64,000 nucleotides of DNA from Patulibacter minatonensis DSM 18081 (GCF_000519325.1 NZ_KI912613.1:2145261-2209260), one strand, 5' to 3'. Positions 50,159 to 60,071 are shown, counted from the stretch's first letter. Numbers and translations are program-made. Notes: generated from the letters alone by a model not told the origin.

Positions 50159-51727
50159 ATGTCCCGTCCCGAGAATCCCCTGCCCCGACGTCCGCTCCGG
50201 CGAGCGCTGGTCGTCGTGATCGGCCTGTTGGCCGGCGCGGCCGGTGCTGCCCCGGCGTCCGCCGCCCCGAAGCCCGTCCCCTGTACGACGTCCGGCGCCC
50301 ACCACGACTGCCAGTGGCGGGTCCCCGGCAACGGCACCACCGGCGGCGCGCCGGTCCTCGCGTCGAACGGGACGCGGGTCGGATACCTGCACCAGGGCAA
50401 GAACTGGGTGCTGTGCCAGCGCACCGGCCGCCGCGACAAGGACGGCTCGTACTTCAACAACGTCTGGGGCTACACGACGGCGGACAACGGCAAGAAGGGC
50501 TGGGTCAACGCGCTCTGGGCCCACGGCGGCGACAACGACGGGGCGTTCTCCGGCACCCCGCAGTGCAGCGCGTCGTACGGCTCGCCCCCCGGAGCGACCT
50601 CGACCCCGGCACCCCCCAACAAGCCCGCGCCGGCCCCGACGAACCCTGCCCCGCCGGCGACCCCCGCCCCGACGGGCGGAGGGCCCGCGCAGGTCCCGTG
50701 CTCGTCGATCGGCAAGGGCCGGCACTCCTGCAACTGGCGCGTCGCCGGGAACGGGAAGTCGGGCGGCACGCCGGTCCTGAACGGTGCGGGCAAGCGGATC
50801 GGCTACCTGCACCAGGGCTCGAACTGGATCCTCTGCCAGCGAACCGGGCGCGAGGAGTCGCTCGGTGGGTCGAAGAACAACGTCTGGGGGTACACCACCG
50901 CCGACAACGGCAAGAAGGGCTGGGCGAACGCGCTCTGGGCCCGCGGCGGAGCGAACGACGGTGGGTTCTCCGGTACGCCGCAGTGCGGTGCGAAGTACGG
51001 GGCGCCGCCGAGCACCGGCGCGACGACCGCACCGGCTCCGCCGAAGGCCCAGGCCCCGTCCGCCGACTCGTGCGCCCACACGCGTGAGGGACAGACGGCG
51101 ACGCTCTCGTACTCGTACTACGAGACCCGCCAGCACGTGATCCTGCCCGGCAACGTGGCGCAGGCGCCGGCGACGAAGAACGACGCGAAGCCGTCCCACC
51201 ACGCGTTCGGGACGATCACCGTCGGTGCCGACGCGTGCAAGTCGCCGAAGGGCTGGCGCTTGGGGAAGACGGTCAACGTCCGCGAGCACGCGAAGGGTCT
51301 CTACCCCGACTCGAGCGGCAAGGCGACCATCATCGGCTCCGGGGCCGCCCGCGGCTGGGGCCTGGGCATCATCGGCTTCAACAACGGATCCTTCGACGTG
51401 CAGTACACCGCCTGCCACGAGACCGGCGGGGGTTGGCCGATCGTCGAGGCGATCGTGACGTTCCCGCTCAAGGGCCTGCCCTACAAGGCGGCGCTCGCGA
51501 AGTTCGGTCTCGGCAAGCTGATCCCGGAGCCCGGGATCGAGTGCGAGAACGTCGGTACCGCGAGGGTCACGCTGTCGGCGGACCGCAACGGCAAGCTCGT
51601 CGCCCGATCCCAGGACCTCACCTTCGGCGAGACCCTGAAGCGGACGCTCGATGACCCGCACAAGCCGGGCGACTACCACGAGCAGACGAAGTCGCCCGAG
51701 AACCCGAAGGTCCGCGTCACGGGCTGA
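50159..51727 (+). CDS. secreted protein with two SH3-like repeats
   Basis: 522-residue exported protein. Signal peptide: 'RRALVVVIGLLAGAAGAAPA' ending SAA. Two copies of a ~95-residue module (about residues 41-137 and 180-280): 'GYLHQGKNWVLCQRTG', 'NNVWGYTTADNGKKGWVNAL' and 'GGDNDGAFSGTPQC', each with four cysteines, as in bacterial SH3/peptidoglycan-associated repeats. They are joined by a Pro/Ala/Thr linker and followed by a ~220-residue C-terminal domain ('RTREGQT'-like start, 'GWGLGIIGFNNGSFDVQYTA'). Probably wall-associated; activity unknown. ATG at 50159 follows TACGGT (50147-50152) by 6 nt. The 175-nt gap from purL contains a weak CGTGGC/GCCACG hairpin. Confidence 0.75.
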   Translation: MSRPENPLPRRPLRRALVVVIGLLAGAAGAAPASAAPKPVPCTTSGAHHDCQWRVPGNGTTGGAPVLASNGTRVGYLHQGKNWVLCQRTGRRDKDGSYFNNVWGYTTADNGKKGWVNALWAHGGDNDGAFSGTPQCSASYGSPPGATSTPAPPNKPAPAPTNPAPPATPAPTGGGPAQVPCSSIGKGRHSCNWRVAGNGKSGGTPVLNGAGKRIGYLHQGSNWILCQRTGREESLGGSKNNVWGYTTADNGKKGWANALWARGGANDGGFSGTPQCGAKYGAPPSTGATTAPAPPKAQAPSADSCAHTREGQTATLSYSYYETRQHVILPGNVAQAPATKNDAKPSHHAFGTITVGADACKSPKGWRLGKTVNVREHAKGLYPDSSGKATIIGSGAARGWGLGIIGFNNGSFDVQYTACHETGGGWPIVEAIVTFPLKGLPYKAALAKFGLGKLIPEPGIECENVGTARVTLSADRNGKLVARSQDLTFGETLKRTLDDPHKPGDYHEQTKSPENPKVRVTG

Positions 51728-51816
51728 TACGCGGGGCCCGCCGTGCTCCGTCCGATCCGGCGGAGTGCGGTCCGGGCCCGCTCGGACAGGCGGAGCGGGA
51801 GGAGGCCACCGACGGG

Positions 51817-52539
51817 TCAGGCGTGCAGCAGCACCGGGGCCGCGACGCAGGGCCACTGGCCCTCGACGCGCTCCGGGCGGCCCTGCGCCGCGAAGTACTC
51901 CTCGAGCGACGCGGCCTGCTCGGCGGCCCAGCCGACCTGCAGGCGGTGGAGCTCCGCGAGCTCGGTGCCGCCGATGTCGATCATCGACGTCGCCATCCGC
52001 CACGCCACGCGGGCGGCGGCCAGGGCGTCGGCGTTCGCGTCGTGTGCGTCGACCAGCGGCACCCGGTGGTGCTCGCAGACGGCGGTCAGGGTCCGGCGAC
52101 CGCGGCGGTAGCGGTCGACCTGCTTGTCGATCACGAACGGGTCGACGACCAGGAGGCGCTCCGCCCCGCCGATGCGATCGACGAGCGGCACCAGGCCGTA
52201 CCGGCGGGCCTCGCGGTCGAGGATCGTCAGATCGAACCGGGCGTTGAACGCGATGATCGGGACGCCGGCGAGCTGCTGGGCGGCGAGGAGCGCCGTGAGC
52301 TGCTCGATCGCCTCGGCCGGATCCTGCCCGTCGCGACGCGCCTGCGCGGTCGTGATGCCGTGGACCGCGCTGGCGCCCTCGGGGATCTCGACGCCGGGGT
52401 CGACGAGCCACGAGCGCGACGCCGTCGGCTCGCCACCGCCGACGATGCTGACGGCGGCGGTGACCACGCGGTCGTGCTCGACGTCGATGCCCGTCGTCTC
52501 GATGTCGAACGCCGCGAGGCGCCGGGTGTGCCAACTCAT
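51817..52539 (-). CDS. DEDDh 3'-5' exonuclease (DnaQ-like)
   Basis: 240-residue exonuclease of the DnaQ/RNase T superfamily. ExoI 'RLAAFDIETTGIDVEHDRVV' (Asp, Glu), ExoII 'GVPIIAFNARFDLTILDREA' (Asp), ExoIII 'RVPLVDAHDANADALAAARV' (His, Asp), so all five DEDDh residues are present. The C-terminal ~60 residues ('LQVGWAAEQAASLEEYFAAQ') are an extra helical region. It resembles actinobacterial stand-alone proofreading/repair exonucleases. ATG at 52537-52539 follows TACCTT (52547-52552) by 7 nt; upstream in-frame starts lie beyond this -10. Confidence 0.9.
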   Translation of the reverse strand: MSWHTRRLAAFDIETTGIDVEHDRVVTAAVSIVGGGEPTASRSWLVDPGVEIPEGASAVHGITTAQARRDGQDPAEAIEQLTALLAAQQLAGVPIIAFNARFDLTILDREARRYGLVPLVDRIGGAERLLVVDPFVIDKQVDRYRRGRRTLTAVCEHHRVPLVDAHDANADALAAARVAWRMATSMIDIGGTELAELHRLQVGWAAEQAASLEEYFAAQGRPERVEGQWPCVAAPVLLHA

Positions 52540-52710
52540 CCAGGCGAAGGTAGCGCCGGGGTCGGACGGCGCTCGGGGCGGCGGGCTTCTCACGTGAACC
52601 TCCCGATCCGACGACTTTCGTGATCGGATGTCGAGGACGTCGGGTCGGCTCCGCTCCTCGGGTGAAGGGCCCCGACGAGCGAGGCCCGAACCCCCCCGAA
52701 GGAGACCCCC

Positions 52711-53139
52711 ATGCCGAAGTTCCTGATCCTCAAGCACTACCGCGGTGGCCCGGAGCCCCACCACCCGTTCCCGCCGATGGACCAGTGGGACCCGAAGGAC
52801 GTCGAGGCGCACATCGAGTTCCAGCGCCAGGTCGTGAAGATGCTGGAGGACGCCGGCGAGTTCGTCGACGCCCAGGCGCTCACCCCGACCCGCACCTGGG
52901 TCCGGTACGGCGGCCCCGACGCCGCTCCGGTGACGACCGACGGCCCGCACCCGGAGACCAGCGACCTCGTCGCCGGGTACTTCATGATCGACGTCGAGTC
53001 GCACGAGCGGGCGCTCGAGATCGCGGCGTTCGCGTCCTCGGAGCCCGGCCCCGGCGGCGAGCCGCTGTACGAGTGGCTCGACGTCCGCGAGGTCATGGCG
53101 CCGCTCCCCGACCCGTGCCACGGGGGCGGCACCGCATGA
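52711..53139 (+). CDS. YCII-related domain protein
   Basis: 142-residue dimeric alpha/beta protein of the YCII/DGPF family. Motifs: 'MPKFLILKHYRGGPEPHHPF', 'MLEDAGEFVDAQALTPTRTW', 'DGPHPETSDLVAGYFMIDVE' (the D-G-P-x motif) and 'ALEIAAFASSEPGPGGEPLY', where the conserved E-x-R-P reads E-P-L-Y. Function generally unknown; members often sit beside ECF sigma factors, but none is present here. ATG at 52711. It overlaps the next gene (ATGA), so the two are translationally coupled. Confidence 0.87.
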   Translation: MPKFLILKHYRGGPEPHHPFPPMDQWDPKDVEAHIEFQRQVVKMLEDAGEFVDAQALTPTRTWVRYGGPDAAPVTTDGPHPETSDLVAGYFMIDVESHERALEIAAFASSEPGPGGEPLYEWLDVREVMAPLPDPCHGGGTA

Positions 53140-53573
53140 AGATCGAGCGGATGGAGCACGTCGGCGTCGTGGTCGAGGACCTCGACGCCGCGAAGGCGTT
53201 CTTCGTCGCGCTCGGGCTGGAGGTCCAGGGCGAGGCGACGGTCGAGGGCGCCTGGGTCGGCCGGGTCATCGGCCTGACGGACGTCCGATCGGACATCGTG
53301 ATGCTCGAGACCCCGGGCGGCGACGGCCGGCTCGAGCTCACGCGGTTCCACGCCCCGGCGGCGGTCGACGGGGACCCCGCCGGGCCGTCCAACGCCACCG
53401 GGCTCCGGCACGTCACCTTCCGGGTCGACGACGTGGACCTCGCCCTCGACCGGGTGCGGCCCCACGGGGCGGAGCTCGTGGGCACCGTGGAGCGCTACGG
53501 CGAGACCATCCGGCTCTGTTACGTGCGGGGCCCGGAAGGGATCATCGTCGAGCTGGCGGAGTCCAAGGGCTGA
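53136..53573 (+). CDS. VOC-family (glyoxalase/dioxygenase fold) protein
   Basis: 145-residue vicinal-oxygen-chelate protein: two beta-alpha-beta-beta-beta modules, 'RMEHVGVVVEDLDAAKAFFV', 'DVRSDIVMLETPGGDGRLEL', 'NATGLRHVTFRVDDVDLALD' and 'IRLCYVRGPEGIIVELAE'. Metal ligands His (module 1), His (module 2) and the C-terminal Glu are in place, so metal binding is plausible. Actual reaction unknown. Overlaps the YCII gene by 4 nt. A strong hairpin follows the stop. Confidence 0.88.
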   Translation: MKIERMEHVGVVVEDLDAAKAFFVALGLEVQGEATVEGAWVGRVIGLTDVRSDIVMLETPGGDGRLELTRFHAPAAVDGDPAGPSNATGLRHVTFRVDDVDLALDRVRPHGAELVGTVERYGETIRLCYVRGPEGIIVELAESKG

Positions 53574-53577
53574 GTCG

Positions 53578-53604
53578 TCGAGCGTCCGCATTGCGGACGC
53601 TCGA
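53578..53604 (+). terminator. 12-bp perfect hairpin after the YCII-VOC pair
   Basis: TCGAGCGTCCGC (53578-53589), loop ATT, GCGGACGCTCGA (53593-53604), starting 4 nt after the stop codon and followed by a T-rich stretch (TGTCCTCGTT). The most terminator-like structure in the window; an operator for the next gene is the alternative. Confidence 0.7.
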
Positions 53605-53687
53605 TGTCCTCGTTCGTGCATACAGTGGAAACCACACCGATCGACCGTCGCGGCGGGCGATCCCACCCCCGCACGAGAGGCTGCACC

Positions 53688-54062
53688 ATGGACTTCAAGC
53701 TCGAGCTCATCCTCGTCCCCGTCGGCGACGTCGACCGGGCCAAGGCGTTCTACGTCGACCGCGCCGGGTTCGTCCTCGATCACGACCACGCGATCTCCGA
53801 CGAGCTGCGGTTCGTGCAGCTGACGCCCCCCGGGTCGGCGTGCTCGATCGCGATCGGGACGGGGGTCTCCCCGATGGAGCCCGGCACGATGCAGGGCCTG
53901 CAGCTCGTCGTCGACGACATCGAGGCCGCACGTACCGAGCTGCTCGGGCGCGGTGTCGAGGTCTCCGAGGTCGACGACCAGCCGTGGAGCCGGTTCGTGT
54001 ACTTCAAGGATCCCGACGGCAACGGCTGGTCGGTCCAGGAGATCGCGACCCCGGAGGGCTGA
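53688..54062 (+). CDS. VOC-family protein
   Basis: 124-residue glyoxalase/bleomycin-resistance-fold protein: 'KLELILVPVGDVDRAKAFYV', 'FVQLTPPGSACSIAIGTG', 'MQGLQLVVDDIEAARTELLG', 'RFVYFKDPDGNGWSVQEI' (the common D-P-D-G-N-G signature with the C-terminal Glu). The first-module ligand position is Glu/Leu rather than His. ATG at 53688 with GAGAGG ~9 nt upstream. It is separated from the previous VOC gene by the hairpin, so probably expressed from its own promoter (a CATACAGT stretch near 53623). Confidence 0.87.
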   Translation: MDFKLELILVPVGDVDRAKAFYVDRAGFVLDHDHAISDELRFVQLTPPGSACSIAIGTGVSPMEPGTMQGLQLVVDDIEAARTELLGRGVEVSEVDDQPWSRFVYFKDPDGNGWSVQEIATPEG

Positions 54063-54146
54063 GGGGACGGGCCGCCGGCTCGCGCGGCGGACCCGGCGCC
54101 CTGGCGGGCCCGGGATCCGCGCCGCGGGGCGGGCGCCGCCCGCGTC

Positions 54147-55318
<1,172 letters not shown>

Positions 55319-55322
<4 letters not shown>

Positions 55323-56494
55323 GCGAGGTGCCCTCCGACGCGGCGCCGTCCGGACAGCAGGCCCTTGGCGATGGTGCGGCGCTGGATCTCGTCGGTGCCC
55401 TCGAAGATCCGCCAGAGCCGCGCCTCGCGGTACCAGCGCTCGATCGGCATCTCCTTCGTGTAGCCCATGCCGCCGTGGATCTGCATCACGCGGTCGACGA
55501 TGCGGCCCGCGGCGGTGGCGCCGCCGAGCTTGGCGAGGGAGGAGGCGTGGCGGGCGTCGAGGCCCTGGTCGATGCTCCACGCGGCGACGAGGACGGGCCA
55601 GCGGATCGCCTCGAGGTCGAGCTCGCAGTCGGCGAGCATCGTCTGGATCATCTGGTGCTCGCCGATCGGCACGCCGAACGTCTCGCGCTGCCCGGCGTAC
55701 TCGATCGCCATCGTCAGCAGCCGCTCCGCCGCACCGATCGCCCGCGAGGGGATGACATAGCGTCCGCGGCCGATCCACTCCATCGCGAGCTTGAAGCCCT
55801 CCCCGACCTCACCGAGCACGTTGGCGTGCGGGACGCGCACGCCGTCGAAGCTCATCGACGCCGGGGTGGAGGGGCCCATCGTGTGGATCGGCGAGGACTC
55901 CCACCCCATCGACCGGTCCACGAGGAACGCGGTGAACCCGCCGCGGTGCCCCTTCTCCGCGTCGGTCACCGCGATGACGATCGAGAAGTCCGCCTCCACG
56001 CCCTTGGTGATGAACGTCTTCTCGCCGTCCAGCACCCAGTGGTCGCCGTCCTGCTTGGCGCGCATCCGGATCGCGGTCGCGTCGGAGCCGGCGTTCGGCT
56101 CGGTGATCGCGAAGCACGACACCCGGTCCCCGGCGAGCGTGGGCTTGAGGAACTCCTCCTGCTGCGCGGCGGTCGCGCGGAAGAGGATGTTGTCGGCCTC
56201 ACCACCGAAGACGAACGGCACGAAGGTGCGCCCGACCTCGGTCCACAGCAGGCTCTGCGTGACCGCGGGGAGCGCGGCCCCGCCGAACGCCTCCGGGGTG
56301 CCGATGCCCCAGAACCCGAACTCCTGCGCCTTGCTCTGCAGCGCGCGCAGGTCCTCGGCCGGGAGGCCCTTCTCGCCGCGATGCTCGCGCGCGAGGACGT
56401 CGTTCTCCAGCGGCATCACCTCGCGGGCGATGAAGTCCCGGGCGGTGTCGCGGATCGCCTGCTGGTCGTCCGAGAGGGAGAAGTCGAGGGTCAT
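55319..56494 (-). CDS. acyl-CoA dehydrogenase
   Basis: 391-residue FAD-dependent acyl-CoA dehydrogenase: 'LSDDQQAIRDTARDFIAREV', 'VSCFAITEPNAGSDATAIRM', 'WVLDGEKTFITKGVEADFSI', 'YAGQRETFGVPIGEHQMIQT', 'QIHGGMGYTKEMPIERWYRE', then 'RIFEGTDEIQRRTIAKGL'. The position matching the MCAD Glu (F-E-G-T) is occupied by Glu. ATG at 56492-56494 overlaps the SDR gene stop by 4 nt, and its own stop overlaps the GCDH start by 4 nt: a tight three-gene operon. Confidence 0.92.
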
Positions 56495-57252
56495 CGGAGG
56501 CCGCCGTCGATCGCCAGGGTCTGGCCGGTCACGTGGCGTGCGTCGTCGCTGGCGAGGAACGCGATCACGGACGCGACGTCCTCCGGCTGCCCGACGCGCC
56601 GCAGCGGCGTGCGCTCCGCGGTCGAAGCCTCGAGCTCGGCGGGGTCGAGGCCCTGCCGGCGTGCGGTCGCGCGCGTCATGTCGGTGGCGATGTAGCCCGG
56701 GGCGACGGCGTTCACGCGGATCCCGAACGGCCCGAGCTCGAGCGCCATCGTCGCCGTGAGGCCCTTGATGCCGGCCTTCGCCGCGGCGTAGTTGGACTGG
56801 CCACGATTGCCCAGCGCCGACCGGCTCGACAGGCTCACGACCGCACCCGACTTCGCCTTGACCATGTGCCTCTGCACCGCTTGCGTGCAGAGGAACACGG
56901 ACTTCAGGTTCACGTCGATGACGGCGTCCCAGTCGTCCTCGCTCAGGCGGAACAACAGGTCGTCGCGGGTGATCCCCGCGTTGTTGACCAGCACGTCGAT
57001 CCGACCGTGGTGGTCGATCACCTCGGAGATCGCGCGTTCGACGTCGTCGCGGCTGGAGACGTCGGCCTGCACCGCCCACGCGCTGCCACCCGCGTCGACC
57101 AACGGGGCCGCGACGGCCTTCGCGGCGTCGAGCTCCCGGTCGAGGAGGACGACGGTCGCGCCCTCGGACGTCAGCCGCCGGGCGACGGCGGCCCCGATGC
57201 CCCCTGCGGCACCGGTCACGAGCGCCACGCGCTCCGCGAATCTTGCGGACAT
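56491..57252 (-). CDS. short-chain dehydrogenase/reductase (FabG-like)
   Basis: 253-residue classical SDR. Cofactor site 'ERVALVTGAAGGIGAAVARR', 'DVLVNNAGITRDDLLFRLSE', catalytic Ser in 'GAVVSLSSRSALG', Tyr/Lys in 'NYAAAKAG', 'FGIRVNAVAPGYIATDMT', C-terminal 'VTGQTLAIDGGL'. Likely a 3-hydroxyacyl-CoA dehydrogenase/reductase given its operon with two acyl-CoA dehydrogenases, though a FabG role is possible. ATG at 57250-57252. A near-perfect palindrome 30 nt upstream probably controls the operon. Confidence 0.92.
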   Translation of the reverse strand: MSARFAERVALVTGAAGGIGAAVARRLTSEGATVVLLDRELDAAKAVAAPLVDAGGSAWAVQADVSSRDDVERAISEVIDHHGRIDVLVNNAGITRDDLLFRLSEDDWDAVIDVNLKSVFLCTQAVQRHMVKAKSGAVVSLSSRSALGNRGQSNYAAAKAGIKGLTATMALELGPFGIRVNAVAPGYIATDMTRATARRQGLDPAELEASTAERTPLRRVGQPEDVASVIAFLASDDARHVTGQTLAIDGGLR

Positions 57253-57281
57253 CCTGCTCCTCCGGACTTCGGGAATCCGAC

Positions 57282-57299
57282 CCCTACTGGCCGGTAGGG
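57282..57299. promoter_or_regulatory. palindromic operator upstream of the SDR-ACAD-GCDH operon
   Basis: CCCTACTGGCCGGTAGGG, an 18-bp palindrome with one mismatched pair, just downstream of a minus-strand TAGCAT hexamer (57302-57307) and 30 nt before the SDR ATG. Position and shape fit a TetR-type repressor site; no TetR gene is in the window. Confidence 0.6.
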
Positions 57300-57404
57300 C
57301 GATGCTACCCCGCGGCACCCGGAGCCAGGAGAACGATCACGGCGGTTCGTCCCGACGAGGGGGTTGCGGGGAAGTCGCAGCGAGCGATGGTGGGGGGCGT
57401 GGGG

Positions 57405-58223
57405 TCAGAGGAGCCCGTCCCTGGCGGCGCCCCAGGCGGTCGGGACGGTCGGGCGGAACCCGAGCTCGCGGGCGAGGGTCGCGTCCATGCGACCGGCCCA
57501 CGGGTTCGCGAGGGGCTCGGCCGAGCCCTCGATCGGGTCCCCGCCGAGCTCGGTCATCTCGAGGACGGTCAGCGGGGCGTCGTCGGCGACGTTCACGATG
57601 CGGCCGTCCATCGCACCCGTGAGCGCGAGCGTGATCGCGGCCGCGACGTCGCGGTGGTGGGCGACCGAGTAGCTGTTCGCCGGGTGCAGGCCGAAGCGCG
57701 GGGCGAGCTCGGTCATCGACGCCAGGTGGCCGTCGCCCTCGCCGTAGACGAACGGCAGGCGCAGGATCGACCACGTCAGCCCGCTCTCGCGGAGGTGGTC
57801 CTCGGCGGCCAGCTTGCTCGCCGGGTAGGCGGCGGTCGGGGAGCACGCGTCGCCCTCCCGGCTCGGTCGCGAGGTCGAGTGGTCATAGACGTTGCCCGTG
57901 CTGGTCATCACGAGCCGCGCGGCGGGAGCCGCCGCATGGACGGCGGTCACGAGGTTCCTGGTGCCCTCGAGGTTCACCCGCCAGATGGCGTCCTCGTCGG
58001 GGGTGCGGAAGAGCGCGCCGAGGTGGACGACGGCATCGACGCCGTCGGCCGCCGCACGGAGTGCGTCGGGGTCATCCAGGTCCCCCCGGAACGCGGTCGC
58101 ACCGCTCGGCAGGTCGGTGTCGCGCCGGACGAGCGCACGGCAGTCGTGGCCGGCGTCGACGAGGCGGGGCAGCAGGCGCGAGCCGACGAGCCCGGTGGCG
58201 CCGGTGAGGAGGAGGGTCGGCAT
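57405..58223 (-). CDS. NAD-dependent epimerase/dehydratase-type extended SDR
   Basis: 272-residue extended SDR. 'MPTLLLTGATGLVGSRLLPR' carries the Rossmann G-x-x-G-x-x-G; 'VDAVVHLGALFRTPDEDAIW', 'RLVMTSTGNVYD', 'AAYPASKLAAEDHLRESGLT' holds the catalytic Tyr-x-x-x-Lys; 'SILRLPFVYGEGDGHLASM' follows. Substrate unknown. Start: ATG at 58221-58223 with AGGA 5 nt upstream; the longer start at 58244 would fall within the operator. It is divergent from a MarR regulator with a 31-bp palindrome between, so MarR-controlled expression is likely. Confidence 0.9.
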   Translation of the reverse strand: MPTLLLTGATGLVGSRLLPRLVDAGHDCRALVRRDTDLPSGATAFRGDLDDPDALRAAADGVDAVVHLGALFRTPDEDAIWRVNLEGTRNLVTAVHAAAPAARLVMTSTGNVYDHSTSRPSREGDACSPTAAYPASKLAAEDHLRESGLTWSILRLPFVYGEGDGHLASMTELAPRFGLHPANSYSVAHHRDVAAAITLALTGAMDGRIVNVADDAPLTVLEMTELGGDPIEGSAEPLANPWAGRMDATLARELGFRPTVPTAWGAARDGLL

Positions 58224-58234
58224 TTTGATCCTAT

Positions 58235-58265
58235 CGCTGATCATCAGTAATTCTGACGATCAGCG
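58235..58265. promoter_or_regulatory. 31-bp palindromic operator between MarR and epimerase genes
   Basis: CGCTGATC / GATCAGCG arms (58235-58242, 58258-58265) around inner TCAG/CTGA arms and an AATT centre; nearly every position is symmetric. TAGACT (58272-58277), 6 nt before the marR ATG, and TAGGAT (minus strand, 58228-58233) flank it. Fits autoregulation by the MarR protein and control of the divergent epimerase. Confidence 0.75.
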
Positions 58266-58283
58266 TAGCACTAGACTCGGGCG

Positions 58284-58730
58284 ATGCCCAGCGACGAAGA
58301 TCTCGGTCCGCAGCTGAGTGGTCGTCTCGGCTACCTGCTCAAGCGCGCGCACCTCGGCCTCGCGGAGCTGCACGAGGAGGTCCTCGCGCCGTTCGGGGTC
58401 AGCGACCGGGAGCTCGCGATCCTCCTGCTGCTCGACGGCCGCGAGCCCGAGTCGCAGCAGCAGCTGGCGCACCGGCTCGGCGTCGACCGGACGACGATGG
58501 TCGCGCTGATCGACGCCCTCGAGCGCAAGGAGCTCGTGGCGCGCCGTCCCGATCCGGCCGACCGCCGACGCAACGTCATCGCCCTGACGGACGCGGGGCA
58601 GCAGACGCGACGCGACGCGACCAGGGCCAGCGACGAGGCCGAGCGGCGTCTCCTGCACGACCTCGACGACGCGGAGGCCGATCGGTTCCGCGCCCTCCTG
58701 CGACGCGTCGCGCGGCCCCGCCGCGACTGA
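58284..58730 (+). CDS. MarR-family transcriptional regulator
   Basis: 148-residue winged-helix repressor: 'RLGYLLKRAHLGLAELHEEV', 'VSDRELAILLLLDGREPESQ', 'QQLAHRLGVDRTTMVALIDA', wing 'LVARRPDPADRRRNVIALTD', with the conserved D-x-R-x-R-x-x-x-x-x-L-T. MarR proteins bind palindromes and release them on binding phenolic or similar ligands. ATG at 58284 follows TAGACT by 6 nt (leaderless type). Divergent from the epimerase across a 31-bp palindrome. Confidence 0.93.
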   Translation: MPSDEDLGPQLSGRLGYLLKRAHLGLAELHEEVLAPFGVSDRELAILLLLDGREPESQQQLAHRLGVDRTTMVALIDALERKELVARRPDPADRRRNVIALTDAGQQTRRDATRASDEAERRLLHDLDDAEADRFRALLRRVARPRRD

Positions 58731-58796
58731 CGCGCCGGTCCGGCGGGGCGCGACCTCGGGCGACGCGTCTCCCCGCGCGCCGGTGACCCTCGAGGC

Positions 58797-59174
58797 TCAG
58801 ACCCAGAAGTCCGGGACCCGGATCGTGTCGCCGCTCGGTGCCTTCCGTCCCCCGACGCACAGGAGCTCCAGGCCGTCGTCGCCCGCCTCGAACGCCCGCA
58901 CGACCGGCGGCGCGACCCGCACGACGTCCCCGGCGACGACGTCGACGATCTCGTCGTCGAGCTTCGCGCGGCCGGAACCGGCGACGACGACGTAGACCTC
59001 CTCCTGCTCGCGGTGCGCGTGGCCGAACGGCATCCGCTTGCCCGGCGCGTAGGTGAAGCGGCTGACGCCGAGGTCCTTCGAGCCGACGGCGTTCCGGGAG
59101 AACCGCCACTGCATGTCGGCATCGGTGCTGCGGTCCTGCAGGTCCGCGAAGTTCTTCCTCGTCCAGTCCGCCAT
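58797..59174 (-). CDS. cupin-domain protein
   Basis: 125-residue single-domain cupin. Motif 1 'GHAHREQEEVYVVVAGSGRA' has the two His and the Glu of the metal site; motif 2 around 'VAGDVVRVAPPVVRAFEAGD' lacks the usual His (P-P-V-V-R), so metal binding may be incomplete. No enzymatic role can be assigned. ATG at 59172-59174. It is divergent from the DJ-1/PfpI gene 69 nt away. Confidence 0.87.
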   Translation of the reverse strand: MADWTRKNFADLQDRSTDADMQWRFSRNAVGSKDLGVSRFTYAPGKRMPFGHAHREQEEVYVVVAGSGRAKLDDEIVDVVAGDVVRVAPPVVRAFEAGDDGLELLCVGGRKAPSGDTIRVPDFWV

Positions 59175-59243
59175 CCCCGGATCCTCGCCGACGCGGGGCC
59201 GCCGCGGCTGGGAACGGGCCTCGACGTCTGCGATCGTCGCCCC

Positions 59244-59840
59244 ATGCCGGCGACGAAGCACATCGGGATCCTGCTCTTCGACGACGTCGAGGAGCTCGAC
59301 GCGGTCGGGCCGTGGGAGGTCCTCGCGTTCTGGACGCGGACCTTCCCGGACGACGGCTGGAGCGTCTCCTGCATCGCCCGCGAGGCGGGACCGGTGCGGT
59401 GCGCGAAGGGCCTGACGATCCACGCCCACCACGCGATCGACGACGCGCCGCCGCTCGACGTCCTCGTGCACCCCGGCGGGCAGGGGACCCGGCCGCAGCT
59501 CCGCGACGAGGCGCACCTGGACTGGCTGCGCGCCGCCCGCCGCGAGGTCCCGCTCCTGACGAGCGTCTGCACCGGATCGCTGTCCTACGCCGCCGCCGGG
59601 CTCCTCACCGGGCGCCCGGCGACCACGCACCACGGCGCGCTCGGCCTGCTTGCGGAGCTCGACCCGACGATCGACGTCCGCCCCGACGACCGCTTCGTCG
59701 ACGACGGCGACGTCATCACCTCCGCCGGGGTCTCCGCGGGCATCGACATGGCGCTGCACCTCGTCGCCCGCCTGGGGAGCCCGGATCGCGCGCGCGAGGT
59801 CCGGCGGGGCATCCAGTACGACCCGCAGCCGCCCGTCTGA
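59244..59840 (+). CDS. DJ-1/PfpI family protein
   Basis: 198-residue class I glutamine amidotransferase-like protein of the DJ-1/PfpI superfamily. 'IGILLFDDVEELDAVGPWEV', 'DVLVHPGGQGTRPQL', nucleophile Cys in the elbow 'PLLTSVCTGSLSYAAAGLLT', then 'ATTHHGALGLLAEL' and 'DVITSAGVSAGIDMALHLVA'. The pattern is that of isonitrile hydratase-type (InhA-like) members and AraC-regulator N-domains; no HTH follows. ATG at 59244. Substrate unknown. The 231-nt gap to the next gene shows nothing recognisable. Confidence 0.9.
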   Translation: MPATKHIGILLFDDVEELDAVGPWEVLAFWTRTFPDDGWSVSCIAREAGPVRCAKGLTIHAHHAIDDAPPLDVLVHPGGQGTRPQLRDEAHLDWLRAARREVPLLTSVCTGSLSYAAAGLLTGRPATTHHGALGLLAELDPTIDVRPDDRFVDDGDVITSAGVSAGIDMALHLVARLGSPDRAREVRRGIQYDPQPPV

Positions 59841-60071
59841 GGGCCGCCGCGGCCCGCCACCGCGTACACCCGCGACCCGCCGGGCTTGGACGGGGCGACC
59901 ACGCGGCGGCGCCCGGCGTGCGGTGGGATGGAGATGAGCCGACCGGTGCCCGCGCGCCGCGTCACCGTCGATGCCCCGCACGCCCGCCACGACCCTCTCC
60001 GAACCACCGTCCACCCCGGGCGGCGCTCCGCGTGCGGGGGCGGCCGGCGGCCCGGCCCGCGGAGCGACGGG

